DNA of 64,000 bases from Adiantum capillus-veneris (Eukaryota > Streptophyta > Polypodiopsida > Polypodiales > Pteridaceae). The position numbers and the translations under genes are program-made. Below are positions 10,845 through 21,220 of the stretch, piece by piece; position 1 is the stretch's first letter; every line of letters starts with the position of its first letter. The notes beneath the pieces are model-generated. The model saw only the letters and a list, made by a program, of their open reading frames with translations, ran no database searches and was not told where the DNA came from. The DNA is taken from assembly GCA_014529385.2 (NCBI GenBank), contig CM043960.1:24466896-24530895 (forward strand), in the 5' to 3' direction.

Positions 10845-10903
10845 AAGGTTTGCTCGCAGCTAAAGTATCTCAACGAAAGGATTCCTTGAATTGAGTAGGA
10901 GTA

Positions 10904-12528
10904 ATGGCAGAGGAAGGGAAGCTCAAGATCGAGAAGTTCAATGACACAAACTACCAACATTGGAAGATGCAGACTGAAGACTATCTCTACCAGAAGGACC
11001 TCTATTTGCCACTAGGCGGTCTTGCGAAGAAGCCCGCAAAAATGGCCAATGAAAGGCACTGGGAACAATCCGGTTAAGCTTGGCGTCAACCGTGGCCTTC
11101 AATGTTTCGGAGATGAAGACCACGGAGGACTTGATGAAGTCACTTGACGACTTCTACGAGAAACCATCGGCATCCAATAATGTATTTCTTATGAAGCGCT
11201 TGTTCAATCTAAAGATGGCACAGAATGGTTCAGTTGCAGAACACCTAAATGACTTTAACACAAATATAAGTCAACTTCGATCGGTGAAAATCAATTTCGA
11301 TGACGAAGTGCGAGCTCTCCTTATACTATCATCTCTACCGGATAGTTGGGACAGCCTTGTGATGGCTGTAAGTAATTCTATCTCTCGTACAAATACTCTT
11401 AAGTTTGATAATGTTGTGGGTGTTCTCCTAAGTGAGGAAATGCGAAGGAGAAGCACAGGAGAATCATCAAGTGCTGCATTGTCAATGGAAACAAGAGGAA
11501 GGCCTAAGGAGAGGTTCAAAAACCAACAGGGTAGTGATCGCTCAAGACGGAGCAAGTCACGCACAAAGTCAGTTCTTGAATGTTGGAACTGCGGCAAGAA
11601 GGGCCACGTCAAGAAGGATTGCTGGTCCAATAAGAAGAAGGAGACTGAGTCTCAAGACAAAAAGCCAACATCGGAGGCCAATGTGGCAGGTAAAGTAGAG
11701 CAAGATGCTCTAATTCTCTCATTAGACAATGTGTCTAATTCCTGGATAGTAGATTCCGGGGCTTCATTCCATGCGACACCACACAAGCAACATTTCCAAG
11801 ACTACACCAAAGGTAATTTTGGGTATGTATACTTGGGAGATGATGAAGCTTGTGAGATTGTCGGCAAAGGTACAGTTTCTGTCAAAACTGCTAACGGAAA
11901 TGAATGGAAGCTTAAAGATGTTGGGCATGTTCCTTCTCTTCGCAAAAAAATGATCTCTACAGGACAATTGGACGATGAAGGTCACAACATTGCATTCGGA
12001 AACAAACAGTGGAAGATCTCAAAGGGATCTTTGGTGGTTGCCAAGGGAGAAAAGATCGGTACACTTTACTTGTGTACTGTTAGCACGCAACCTTCAGCTT
12101 GTGCAACAACTACAGAAGTTGACAGTGCGGTGTGGCACTACCGACTTGGGCATATGAGTGCCAAAGGAATGCAAATCCTTCAAACAAAGAAGCTTCTACC
12201 AGGTTTGAAAGAAGTGGACTTAGAGTTCTGTGAAGATTGTGTTTATGGTAAACAAAAGAGGGTAAAATTTCAAAAATCAGGAAATGAAAGAAAAAATAAA
12301 AAACTTGAGTTGGTTCATTCTGATGTTTGGGGTCCTGCAAGTACACCATCACTTGGTGGCTCATTGTACTATGTAACATTCATAGATGATGCGACTAGAA
12401 AAACATGGGTTTATGTCATGAAGAATAAATCCGATGTATTTTCCATATTTCAAAGGTGGAAAACCTTTGTGGAGAATGAAACAGGTACCAAGGTTAAATG
12501 CCCTAGATCCGACAATGGAGATGAATAG
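10904..12528 (+). pseudogene. Copia-A copy 1 gag, protease and integrase N-terminal half
   Basis: Starts at ATG 10904 (MAEEGKLKIEKFNDTNYQHW, the copia gag start). It reaches a stop near 11075 and continues in another frame from 11080 to 12528. In order: gag helical domain, knuckle CWNCGKKGHVKKDC, protease site SWIVDSGASFHATP, pre-integrase zinc module (WHYRLGHMS...CEDCVYGKQ), and the integrase core start with VHSDVWGP and RSDNGD. The second catalytic Asp is followed by an in-frame TAG at 12526, where intact relatives continue GEY. One frameshift and one stop break it; otherwise domains are well kept. Confidence 0.9.
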
Positions 12529-13338
12529 TACAGCCAAGCTTTTGAAAGCTTTTGTGCTAGCAATGGCATTCGGAGGCAAAGGACAACCCCAAGGACACCT
12601 CAACAAAATGGGATTTCGGAAAGGATGAACAAGACAATCATGGAGCGAGCACGAAGCATGCGGCTACATGCAGGAGTACCGCTTGAGCTTTGGGCGGAAG
12701 CTGTAAGTACGTCTGTGTACTTAATCAATCGGTCACCCTCAACGGCATTGGATGGGGGAGTTCCAGAAGAGGCATGGACAGGTAAACCGGTGAATTATGC
12801 ATTTCTCAAAGTGTTTGGGTGTGAGGCTTTCATGCACATAGATAGAAGCTTAAGATCAAAGCTAGATGCAAAGTCTAAAAAGTGTTTCTTCATTGGATAT
12901 AGAGAAGGTGACTTTGGGTATCGCCTATGGAATCCTGAAGATGGTAAAATCTTAAGGAGTAGCGATGTAATTTTTAATGAACAAAATATGTACAAAGATT
13001 ACTTGGAAAGAAAACAAACAAAAGAAACAGGTGATGAGTACATGGAGCTTGAGGACGGTGAAGACTCAAGGACTGCAAACGATGACAATGTGCAACAACG
13101 TCAACCAAATGAGGAGCCTCAATCTATTCCCCGAAGATCTACAAGATCAAGTAGACCTCCAGAAGGGTTTGTTCCTTCCTTCAACCATCTCTTGATCTCA
13201 TATTCTGGAGAGCCGGAATCATACGAAGAAGCTATGCAACATGAATCCAAAGAAGAATGGACGAAGAGCATGCAAGTGGAGATGGACTCACTACATCGCA
13301 ACCAAACATGGGAGTTGGTTGAGTTGCTTCAAAGGTAA
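12529..13338 (+). pseudogene. Copia-A copy 1 integrase C-terminal half and linker
   Basis: Continues the core with NGISERMNKT (third catalytic residue, Glu), LWAEAVSTSVYLINRSPS, and FLKVFGCEAFMHI...KKCFFIGYREGDFGYRLW, the conserved tail of copia integrase. An acidic, Ser/Arg-rich linker (DYLERKQTKETGDEYMELED) and the start of RT (EAMQHESKEEWTKSMQVEMDS) follow. The reading frame leaves the conserved line near 13336, so a frameshift separates it from the RT body. Confidence 0.88.
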
Positions 13339-14766
13339 GTGGGCACTTCAAAACAAATGGGTGTACAAGCTGAAGGAAGAAGAAGGTGGGAAGAAAAGGT
13401 ACAAGTCTAGGCTTGTGGTAAAAGGGTTTTCTCAAAAGAAAGGTATTGACTTCAATGAAATATTTTCTCATGTTGTAAAAATGAACTCAATTAGGCTTGT
13501 CTTAAGCCTTGTGGTTGCTCATGATCTAAATCTCGAGCAAATGGATGTAAATACGGCATTCCCTCATGGTCACTTAGAGGAGGAAATCTACATGCTTCAA
13601 CCAAAGGGGTATGAAGTAAAAGGTAAGGAGAAAATTGTTTGCAGATTAAAAAAGAGCTTGTATGGTTTAAAACAAGCATCAAGACAATGGTACTTGATGT
13701 TTGATTGATGGATGTTGGATCATGGATTCACAAGATGCAACTGGGATCACTGTGTGTCTACACGAAGAATTTGGGAGATGGGAAATTCATCATCCTAATG
13801 TTGTATGTTGATGACATGTTGATTGCAAGTGCTAACATGCAGGACATCAAAGACCTAAAAGAGGAGCTGTCTAAATCTTTTTCAATGAAATATTTAGGTG
13901 CTGCAAAGAGGATACTTGGTATGAAAATATCAAGGGACAGGACGAAGAAGACAATAAAGCTATCTCAAGCAGATTACATCAAGAAGGTACTAGAAAGGTT
14001 TGCAATGCAAAATGCAAAACCAGTTTCTACAGCTTTGGATAGTCATTTTAAACTAACGAAGGATATGTGTCCAAAGACACAAGAGGAGATAGCCTATATG
14101 TCTAAAGTTCCATATGCTGTAGCGGTAGGTTCTCTAATGTATGCTATGGTCTGGACAAGGCCAGACATTGCACATGCAGTGGGACTTGTGAGTAGGTTCA
14201 TGGACAACCCAGGTAAAGAGCATTGGCAAGCTGTGAAGTGGATACTTAGGTATCTAAAAGGGACAACAACAAATGCTTTGTATTTTGGAGGAACTGATAT
14301 ATTTCTAGAAGGGTATGCTAATGCAGATATGGCAGGTGACAAAGATACTCGAAGGAGCACTACTGGCTATGTGTTCACGATTGGAGGCACAGCAGTAAGC
14401 TGGGCTTCAAAGCTGCAGAAAGTGGTCTCACTTTCGACCACGGAAGCAGAGTATGTAGCAATGACGGAGGCAAGCAAAGAAATTATGTGGCTTCACAGAT
14501 TCTTAGAAGAGCTTGGATTCAAACAAGACAATTGTGTCTTGTACAGTCATAGCCAAAGCGCTATCCATCTTGCGAAGAACTCAGCCTTTCATTCAAGGAC
14601 AAAGCACATTGAGGTGAGATATCACTTCATACGCACTCTTTTGGAAGAGGGACAGCTAAAGCTAGGAAAGGTGCATACAAGTGAAAATCCTGCAGACATG
14701 TTTACAAAGGTGGTCAACAAGGAGAAGTTGAGCTTTTGCTCATCTTCAATCGGCATTCAAGGATAA
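13339..14766 (+). pseudogene. Copia-A copy 1 reverse transcriptase and RNase H
   Basis: Visible: WVYKLKEEEGGKKRYKSRLV, LEQMDVNTAFPHGHLEEEI (first catalytic Asp), SLYGLKQASRQWYL, LMLYVDDMLIAS (YVDD active site), VGSLMYAMVWTRPDIAHAVG, then RNase H: GYANADMAGDKDTRRSTTGY, SLSTTEAEYVAMTEAS, and SQSAIHLAKN where intact relatives have an Asp. The end is FHSRTKHIEVRYHFIR and NPADMFTK. A TGA at about 13706 interrupts RT ahead of the YVDD motif. Length and motifs are otherwise close to a complete copia RT-RNase H. Confidence 0.92.
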
Positions 14767-14815
14767 GAAGCGAGGATGGAAAGCAGTCACAGGTTTGGTT
14801 TGGAGATCAGTCTCC

Positions 14816-14826
14816 AAGTGGGAGAT
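14816..14826 (+). promoter_or_regulatory. Copia-A copy 1 polypurine tract
   Basis: AAGTGGGAGAT directly before the 3' LTR, in the position that primes plus-strand DNA synthesis. The Copia-N elements have the near-identical AAGTGGGAGGT. Confidence 0.8.
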
Positions 14827-15510
14827 TGTTAAGTATGGAGCCTGATTTACCCTTGTAATTTTCTGTGGTAAAAGCGCACATTTGTAAGGCCCCCATTATG
14901 AGGAGAAGCCATCGTGCGTGAAGGTAAATCACTCACCGGAAACCAAAATTTTCACAGTCAAAAACCAGGGGCAACTTTAGGTGCCTCTTCCGCCCCCGAG
15001 ATTTTTTTCCCTTGCCGGAATATTCCTTTTTGCCGGAATATAATGGCTCGACAGCGGTCGGCGAACGGCGGCCGAAAAGTGGTCGGAAAACAACCGTCGG
15101 TTGGCCGGTGGCCAGTAGTCAATGGCCGGTGGCCGGTGGTCAGAAGTCAATGGCCGGTGGTGGCCGGTGGCCGAATTCAAAAGCGGACTTGTCTTCTCAA
15201 GGGCGGCCACACATGGGCGGATTGGAGGGTCCGATTTGGACTTATTTGCACAAGGGCGGCTACACATGGCTGCCTCTCATAAGAGAGGGCAGCCCTTTTG
15301 GCCTATAACAGGAGGCCATTTTTACACACTTTTCATAGTGTGAAGTTGATGCAACAAGGTGAGAGTGAGGTGGTGAGAGTGAAGCAAGGCGGGAGCTCCA
15401 TTAAGGGTATAATCCCTTTGTAAACTACTTCTTGTTTTGAAGTACTAAAGCCATTGAGTAGCTGCTTTCCCGTGGACGTAGCCCACATTGGGTGAACCAC
15501 GTATATCGTG
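14827..15510 (+). repeat. Copia-A copy 1 3' LTR, first part
   Basis: Matches 9973 to about 10676 of the 5' LTR with scattered differences, and is cut at 15510 by Copia-N copy 1. The last five bases (TCGTG) are duplicated at 19447-19451. The TATA box is mutated (TATAACA near 15303). Confidence 0.93.
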
Positions 15511-15702
15511 TGAAGGGGATCGGGGAGCACCACAGACGGAGAGTGAGAGAGAGAGAAGGAGACACACGACACACAGATATGGGTGGGGAGACTCAAAGAG
15601 TGAGCAGCCCCCTATACACTTATGCTATGTATAAGGTATACAAGTCAGTGGGCGCCCAGACTCTGGGCGGCCAGGCAAGGCACAGACGCCTATACCCCAA
15701 CA
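15511..15702 (-). repeat. Copia-N copy 1 3' LTR
   Basis: 192 bp; in element sense TGTTGGGG...CCCCTTCA. It pairs with 19255-19446. It contains a CT-rich stretch near the 3' end and a CTATAC-rich TATA region. Confidence 0.95.
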
Positions 15703-15781
15703 ACCTCCCACTTGAAGGCGACTGTGCCTTTAAGCAAGAGAACCTAGTCTAAAGACTACAAAAGGCGAGAGAAAACCGCTC
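15703..15781 (-). other. Copia-N copy 1 3' untranslated segment with purine tract
   Basis: Short segment between the stop of the long frame and the 3' LTR. The minus strand reads AAGTGGGAGGT just before the LTR, the plus-strand primer tract. Confidence 0.75.
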
Positions 15782-17776
15782 TCAACCGATGCCCACTGGC
15801 TGGCTGTGATCGTGTGCATCCGGCTGTCTTGCTCCCGTGTAAGTCCATACACCACCAGACGTACCGCACACGTACTGCAAGTATGTACGCAATACCTGCA
15901 TATCTCCCTCGTGCACTATGCCATCATCAGTCAACAAACGACTGACAACCCCAACTGCAAATGCTCCCACTGCAGCTGCGATATCCAGTCTCAAGATCAG
16001 CATCTCATACATGAGACCACCGAATGCCGATGCAATGCTAGCGGGCCCTGCTAGCTCTACGGAGCATGCATCAACATATATATCCCTGGCGATAGGCATC
16101 TTTGACTGACAAGGCGTGTCAACTACATGCATCTCCTGACTGTCCGCAAAAGATGCATCAACTTGTCGTGCAACCTGAGAGCAAACTAGCTGCTCTAGGT
16201 GTCTGCTGGAAGACATATCCTGCACAACTATATCCCCATGCTCACTGTCGAGCATAGAAAGGAATGATTGCATAATCGCTGACGTCTCAGCCTCCTCTGC
16301 AATCATCCACTGCAAACATGACCACTCAATCTGCTGTGACTCACTAGAGCTCTCATGCTCTAACTCCGTATGCATAGACTCTTGCACAACGTCCTCCTGT
16401 CGTGACTCACTAGAGCAAGACCGCTCTACCTGTCTATCCTGCATAGAAGTATCTCGCACAACTGACTCTCTGCTTTGCTCAGTCACTAGCAAAGCATGCA
16501 TGTCTGACTCTCTCACCTCTCTGTATGACTGCTCAAGTCGTGCCCCAACTGTGTGCACAACGAGCTCACTACTCTGCACTCCATGCAAAGTACCCTGCAA
16601 CCCATGAGCAAAAGAGACTCGCCTGCTCTCTCGCTCTCTACCTGACTGCGTGATCACAGAGACAACACCGTCTCTCCCGTGATCCACATGCAATGGGTAA
16701 CCTGTAACACTCCTGGCACCTCTCGCAATCACTAGCGAACCCAAATGCATCACAAAATCTCGCTCTCGTAGCGAAATCTGACATCCACAATCTCTAAGCT
16801 GACCAATCGAGATCAAACTCACTGTCAAATCTGGTACATAGCGCACATGTCGTAACAAGTAAGATGCACCACTCGATAATGACAGTCTCACATCTCCTGC
16901 ACCTGCTATCGCATGCACCGATCCATCGGTCAAACGTACACTGCCAAGCATCCCGCTAGAATAGCTACAAAACCATGCACGATGCGGCGTGACATGAAAC
17001 ATAGCATTTGCGTCTAGCAACCACTGCGAAGGGAGTGCACTATCCACATGTATAGCATCTCGTGCATAGCTCGAGGTAAAAGTGACATCCCCGTCACTAG
17101 TATACTCCGACACTACATCTACCTCAACTGTCAAAGCAACTGAGTCCATGGCATCACTACATACATCTCTGAGACTGCCATGTCTCCTACGACGTCGCAT
17201 ACGACGAAAACAACGCCGTCTAACGTGTCCAAAATGACCACAATACCAACATGTCACCTGTCGGCGTGCTCGTGAATGTACATGTCTCATACGAGTCCTT
17301 GATGACTCAGATCTATCATACATATCATGTAATCTGCGCCAAAGTGCTCTCGAAGTAGCCTCATACATAACAAGAGCATATACAGATTCCACAAGGTGCA
17401 AAGAGAGCGTAGATAGTGCCATCTCCTCTAGCTCCTGCCACTGATCGTCAGACATGTTTGAAGGTCTACCTACATCACCACTCAATGGTCGATGCAACCC
17501 TCGCTGTGTCAATGCATCAAGCATACACTCTCTCCATGCCGCAAAGTCTGACCCATCAAACACGCGCATCTGTGAGAGGTCACAATCTGATCGATCATCT
17601 GTCTCTGCCATGAGCACAATGTAGCAAACTAGAAAGCAAAACCACCTCACCAACAACACCTGGAAATTGTCTACAAATATGGCCAGAAACACAATGTAAA
17701 ACCTGTGAGACACACTCCAAAATAGAGCTCCCGCAATGTCAATACAAGCCTCGCATGCTCTAGTATCACACTGCAA
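15782..17776 (-). CDS. Copia-N copy 1 gag / dead protease / RT-tail fusion protein, 664 aa
   Basis: One uninterrupted frame. Residues 1-55 are hydrophobic and rich in Cys/Phe; a likelier gag start is Met56 (17611), followed by FDGSDFAAWRECMLDAL, the copia gag entry motif. Gag is shortened: after LHDMYDRSES it passes directly to the knuckle CWYCGHFGHVRRRC and an Arg-rich run. A copia protease-like domain follows (WLLDANAMFHVTPH ... YVPDLTVSLISIGQL), but the active site reads D-A-N-A instead of D-S/T-G-A. A Glu/Ser-rich spacer leads to FGGLMYEMLILRLDIAAAVG, which matches the RT end (GSLMYAMVWTRPDIAHAVG in Copia-A). Integrase and the RT catalytic motif are absent. Its role is inferred to be RNA binding and packaging. 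Confidence 0.85.
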   Translation of the reverse strand: MQCDTRACEACIDIAGALFWSVSHRFYIVFLAIFVDNFQVLLVRWFCFLVCYIVLMAETDDRSDCDLSQMRVFDGSDFAAWRECMLDALTQRGLHRPLSGDVGRPSNMSDDQWQELEEMALSTLSLHLVESVYALVMYEATSRALWRRLHDMYDRSESSRTRMRHVHSRARRQVTCWYCGHFGHVRRRCFRRMRRRRRHGSLRDVCSDAMDSVALTVEVDVVSEYTSDGDVTFTSSYARDAIHVDSALPSQWLLDANAMFHVTPHRAWFCSYSSGMLGSVRLTDGSVHAIAGAGDVRLSLSSGASYLLRHVRYVPDLTVSLISIGQLRDCGCQISLRERDFVMHLGSLVIARGARSVTGYPLHVDHGRDGVVSVITQSGRERESRRVSFAHGLQGTLHGVQSSELVVHTVGARLEQSYREVRESDMHALLVTEQSRESVVRDTSMQDRQVERSCSSESRQEDVVQESMHTELEHESSSESQQIEWSCLQWMIAEEAETSAIMQSFLSMLDSEHGDIVVQDMSSSRHLEQLVCSQVARQVDASFADSQEMHVVDTPCQSKMPIARDIYVDACSVELAGPASIASAFGGLMYEMLILRLDIAAAVGAFAVGVVSRLLTDDGIVHEGDMQVLRTYLQYVCGTSGGVWTYTGARQPDAHDHSQPVGIG

Positions 17777-19240
17777 TCTGTGAGTTAATCACCAAGCCCA
17801 CACTGTGCGGTATCGATGCATACACACGCACAAATCTCCCACCTGCAGAGAACACCGCACGCAAATGCTGAGTGCAACCTGCAATCTCTACCTAGATCGC
17901 ATAAATGATACGCATAAAACTCCTGGGAAAATTTCGCCAAAGTTTCGACGCACAATGGCTATCAACACAAAATAACCATTGTCCTGCAAGCTCAATACAA
18001 TGAGCAATCAATGTGCATCAAACTACACTCAACATACATGCATAAGCTCTGCAAAACTATGGCAAACAATGCTCGAGATCACAAGACTCTCCCACCCGAG
18101 ACCAAACCACTGTCTCAAGCAAAGAAAGATACACAACTCCTCACTCTTGCGAGAGTGGATACAAAAAACACAAAACTGTGTCCAAACTGACAAAACCTGT
18201 CAAAGTGAGAGTAAAAACTCGATCACAAATTATGGCGAGAATCTGGGAAAAATCGGACAGAATTTCCCCTGAAAACTGAGCAAAAACTCAAGTACAATCT
18301 CTACCATAAACCATAGCACTACTCAATGCCAATGAGTAGAAATGCTAAAATGGCTCCACATTTTCACATACAATGGCAATCCGCACTCAACGTACATCAA
18401 CGGAGTGACCGCGCATAAGCAAGCGCCAAAAGATTTGCAATCCGGAAACTTGATCAATGCGAAAACAATGCTCTCAAGATAGCTCACCGGCACTTGAAAG
18501 TGCTCGCCAAAATGCATGTATAATGGGCATCAACCATGCGCCATAACCATATGCAAACCATCCGCAAAGACCATGAATCCAAGCACAAAATCACTGCCAA
18601 AGTATCCTGTGAAAACCAGTGAAAGAAGCTCCACCTGTGTGCTCCAAAAAACTGCGTCTCTCAAGAAACCGCTTCGGTGGTGTGTAAACGCCTCCGTACT
18701 TCGTTGGCCAAGTCTACCAAAAACCCTCAAACCACAAGCTTAACACAAGCTGCAATTGCATCTTCAGCTCAGAATTTATGCACTCAACTTCAAGCATCTC
18801 CCGTGCTTCCAAAAGTGCATCAAACTCGCACACAATGCGACAACAGAAAATCTGGAATTTCTGTATACAGTCAGTCTGAGCTGAATATCAGCAAAACGGT
18901 GAGGAATTTGCAAAAAGTTTCTTCTGCAAAGTTGTAGACCACGTCGAAACGGATAGGCAAGGAGGACAGAATTCTCAGATCTGCATTCTACAAGGAGAAA
19001 AACGAATCTGAAAATTGTGCTGCTGCGCACACAGTTTTAGGGCAGCACCTTCACTTACACACAATCTTCCACACTCCTTTCTGAGCTTCCACAAGAGCAT
19101 ACATCACTCTCAACTGAGCTCACAAGCTCCCATTGCATTCTCACAAAGCTTCCAAGCTTTCTTAATTTCTCCACCGTCGAGAGAGAGCGAGCTATCGCCT
19201 CAAAGCTCTCAAAGCCGTCGTGCTCTCCGCTGTCACCATA
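17777..19240 (-). other. Copia-N copy 1 long 5' leader
   Basis: About 1.46 kb between primer site and the long frame, with only short reading segments. It is closely matched by 42265-43696 in copy 2. Conservation between copies with different LTR U3 regions suggests it carries packaging or translation signals, but this is inference. No domain is recognisable. Confidence 0.7.
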
Positions 19241-19254
19241 GCTCTGATACCAAT
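19241..19254 (-). promoter_or_regulatory. Copia-N copy 1 primer-binding site
   Basis: The minus strand reads ATTGGTATCAGAGC directly after the 5' LTR, a perfect initiator-Met tRNA site (TGGTATCAGAGC). It is not a tRNA gene. Confidence 0.92.
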
Positions 19255-19446
19255 TGAAGGGGATCGGGGAGCACCACAGACGGAGAGTGAGAGAGAGAGA
19301 AGGAGACACACGACACACAGATATGGGTGGGGAGAGTCAAAGAGTGAGTAGCCCCCTATACACTTATGCTAGGTATAAGGTATACAAGTCAGTGGGCGCC
19401 CAAACTCTGGGCGGCCGGGCAAGGCACAGACGCCTATACCCCAACA
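19255..19446 (-). repeat. Copia-N copy 1 5' LTR
   Basis: 192 bp, differing from 15511-15702 at five positions that I can count. Confidence 0.95.
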
Positions 19447-19451
19447 TCGTG

Positions 19452-19503
<52 letters not shown>

Positions 19504-19590
19504 ACTCTATAATCTCGTGTATGTAAATCTGTCTCTCTCCATTAAGTAATCTACTCAATTATCTATTTAGCTACGTCTTATTTCCTAACA
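19447..19590 (+). repeat. Copia-A copy 1 3' LTR, second part
   Basis: Begins with the duplicated TCGTG (19447-19451), then continues the LTR with (CT)n at 19456-19501, and ends CTAACA at 19590. The Copia-A target duplication ACTGT follows. Confidence 0.93.
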
Positions 19591-20244
19591 ACTGTGATGC
19601 TGATGTTGATGCACAATGGGCTTTTAGTGCAAAGTGCACTTAGAATCCTGTTGTCCATTATGCATGCATGTCAGTTGCTACAAATTCACATGTGTGGTAT
19701 TTCGACTACAAAGCACACTACCTCACATCGTGAATTGTTCACCTCTCTTGAGTCTGTCCCTCATGGGAATTCAGTCACATGTGCCAACAGTGTCTCTTAT
19801 CCAATTCAGGGAGATGGAAAGATTGTGCTTACAACTACAAATGGTAGTCCTTTCACACTTGTTGATGCACTTTATGTACCTGGGATCAAGAAGAATCGTT
19901 TATATGTATCTGTACTTACTAGAGTTGGACTTGTAGTCAAGTTTGTGGATGACGGATGTACAGTTCATGATCTCAGTTTTGGTGATGAAATTGTTGTATC
20001 TGATCTTTTGTGTCGTGGGCTGTATAAGCTCACTTTCTATGACAAGTGTGGATTTTTTTTTGCAAATACAGTTGATTTAAGGGTTGTTTCAGATGCAAAA
20101 TTGTGGCATGCACGTTTTGGGCAGTTGAATTTTTCCAGTTTGCTGTGTTTGCAAAAATCTGATATGGTTGCTTCTTTGCCACCTCTTAAAGCACCTGTCA
20201 AACATGTTTGTGAAGGCTGTATTTTGGGTAAGATGCAGCGTTGA
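19591..20244 (+). pseudogene. Copia-B copy 1 protease and pre-integrase region
   Basis: Resumes Copia-B after the Copia-A insertion. The protease site reads VWYFDYKAHYLTS where copy 2 keeps YFDSGATKHITS, so the active site is destroyed. Downstream parts are well kept: GKIVLTTTNGSPFTLVDALY, KFVDDGCTVHDLSFGDEIV, and the pre-integrase zinc module (LWHARFGQLNF...HVCEGCILGKM). Stops and frame changes near 19730 and 20242 break it. Confidence 0.8.
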
Positions 20245-21220
20245 AGTTTACAAAGGATGGTTCAGTTAGGGCCACATGCAGGTTGCAGCTTGTGCATAGT
20301 GATGTTTGTGGGCCCCTGCAAACTTCGTCCTTGGACAATTACCTTTCCTTCATGACTTTCATTGATGATTACTCTAGGCATGCATGGATATTTCCCCTTA
20401 AAGCGAAGTCCGAAGTTTTTATGTGCTTCAAACAATTTCTGGCTATGGCTAGAAATGTCTCGAAATGTACTATGGGTACTCTCCATTCCGATCGAGGGGG
20501 GGAGTATATATCTCATGAATATAATGAATTTCTGGCTAGTCGTGGGATAAAACACCAATGTACAGTGCCTTATACGCCTTAGCAAAATGGTGTTGCTAAG
20601 AGGAAAAACATGTCACTTATGAAAATGGAACGATGTATGGTCAAAAGTCAAGCTTTTCCGCATTCTTTCTGGCTTGAGGCCATCATGTGTGCCACTTATG
20701 TACTATACAGGTGTCCTACGAAAGCTTTGCAGTCTATTACTCCATATGAAGTATGGTATGATAGAAAGCCTTCTATTGAGCACATGCATGTTTTTCGCTA
20801 TTTGGCATATGCTTTGGTGCCACAAACACAATGCAAAAAATTGGATGATAAGGCTGTCAAATGTATTTTTGTTGGTTATTGTGCTGAAAGCAAAGGTTAT
20901 AGGTTGTATCATCCACAAACAATGTGTATTATGGTTTCACGAGATGTTGTGTTTGTGAAAGATTCTGTTCAACCCTTGCTATCATGTACTAGAGATCGTA
21001 AGGTAAGCTCACAAGACATTTATGACACTTTGTTGCCTCTTTTCAGTGACGGAAGTTCGAATGTGAATTCCAATGGGGCAAATGTCCTATGGGGGTTTCT
21101 GAAAATGTTACAAATTAGCCTATTACTGATGCAGACGTACATGATGTTCTTTGATGAGGAAAGGGCTGAAAATGAGCAAGCTAGAGGTATGCCAAAATGG
21201 CTGGTGTATACATAGTGTGA
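20245..21220 (+). pseudogene. Copia-B copy 1 integrase
   Basis: Visible core: LQLVHSDVCGPLQT (first Asp), FIDDYSRHAWIFPLKAKS, TLHSDRGGEYISHEYNEFL (second Asp), then after a TAG near 20581 NGVAKRKNMSLMKMERC. Here Lys stands in the slot usually held by the catalytic Glu. The C-terminal part is FAYALVPQTQCKKLDDKAVKC-like and ends IMVSRDVVFVKDS. A stop and the lost Glu make it inactive. Confidence 0.83.

Larger units (their letters stand above)
15511..19446 (-). mobile_element. Copia-N copy 1: non-autonomous gag-bearing copia derivative
   Basis: A 3936-bp element with 192-bp LTRs (15511-15702 and 19255-19446) flanked by a perfect TCGTG duplication, inserted in the Copia-A 3' LTR. On the minus strand it has an initiator-Met primer site (19241-19254), a leader of about 1.46 kb, one long open reading frame, and a purine tract. 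I count five differences between its LTRs (about 97 percent identity), so it is fairly recent. It lacks integrase and the catalytic part of RT, so it must use enzymes from other elements. Copies 2, 3 and fragments elsewhere show it is a family. Confidence 0.95.
9973..19590 (+). mobile_element. Copia-A copy 1, full-length Ty1/copia (Tork-like), with nested Copia-N
   Basis: Bounded by TGTTAAG at 9973 and CTAACA at 19590 and flanked by a perfect 5-bp duplication ACTGT (9968-9972 and 19591-19595). Order: 5' LTR, initiator-Met primer site, gag, protease, integrase, RT, RNase H, purine tract, 3' LTR. Protease-integrase-RT-RNase H order defines copia. The 3' LTR is interrupted by Copia-N copy 1 (15511-19446). 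Only a few lesions break the coding region, so it is younger than Copia-B. The lineage call (Tork-like) comes from gag and RT resemblance and is tentative. Confidence 0.95.

Noticed and set aside
19241-19252. GCTCTGATACCA, resembling a tRNA 3' part
   Set aside because: It is the 12-base primer-binding site next to an LTR; no tRNA cloverleaf surrounds it.
18677-19318. Several 60-90-codon frames in the Copia-N leader, also at 42189-43494
   Set aside because: They are open on both strands in overlapping frames in both copies and have no start or family signal; conservation reflects the leader DNA.
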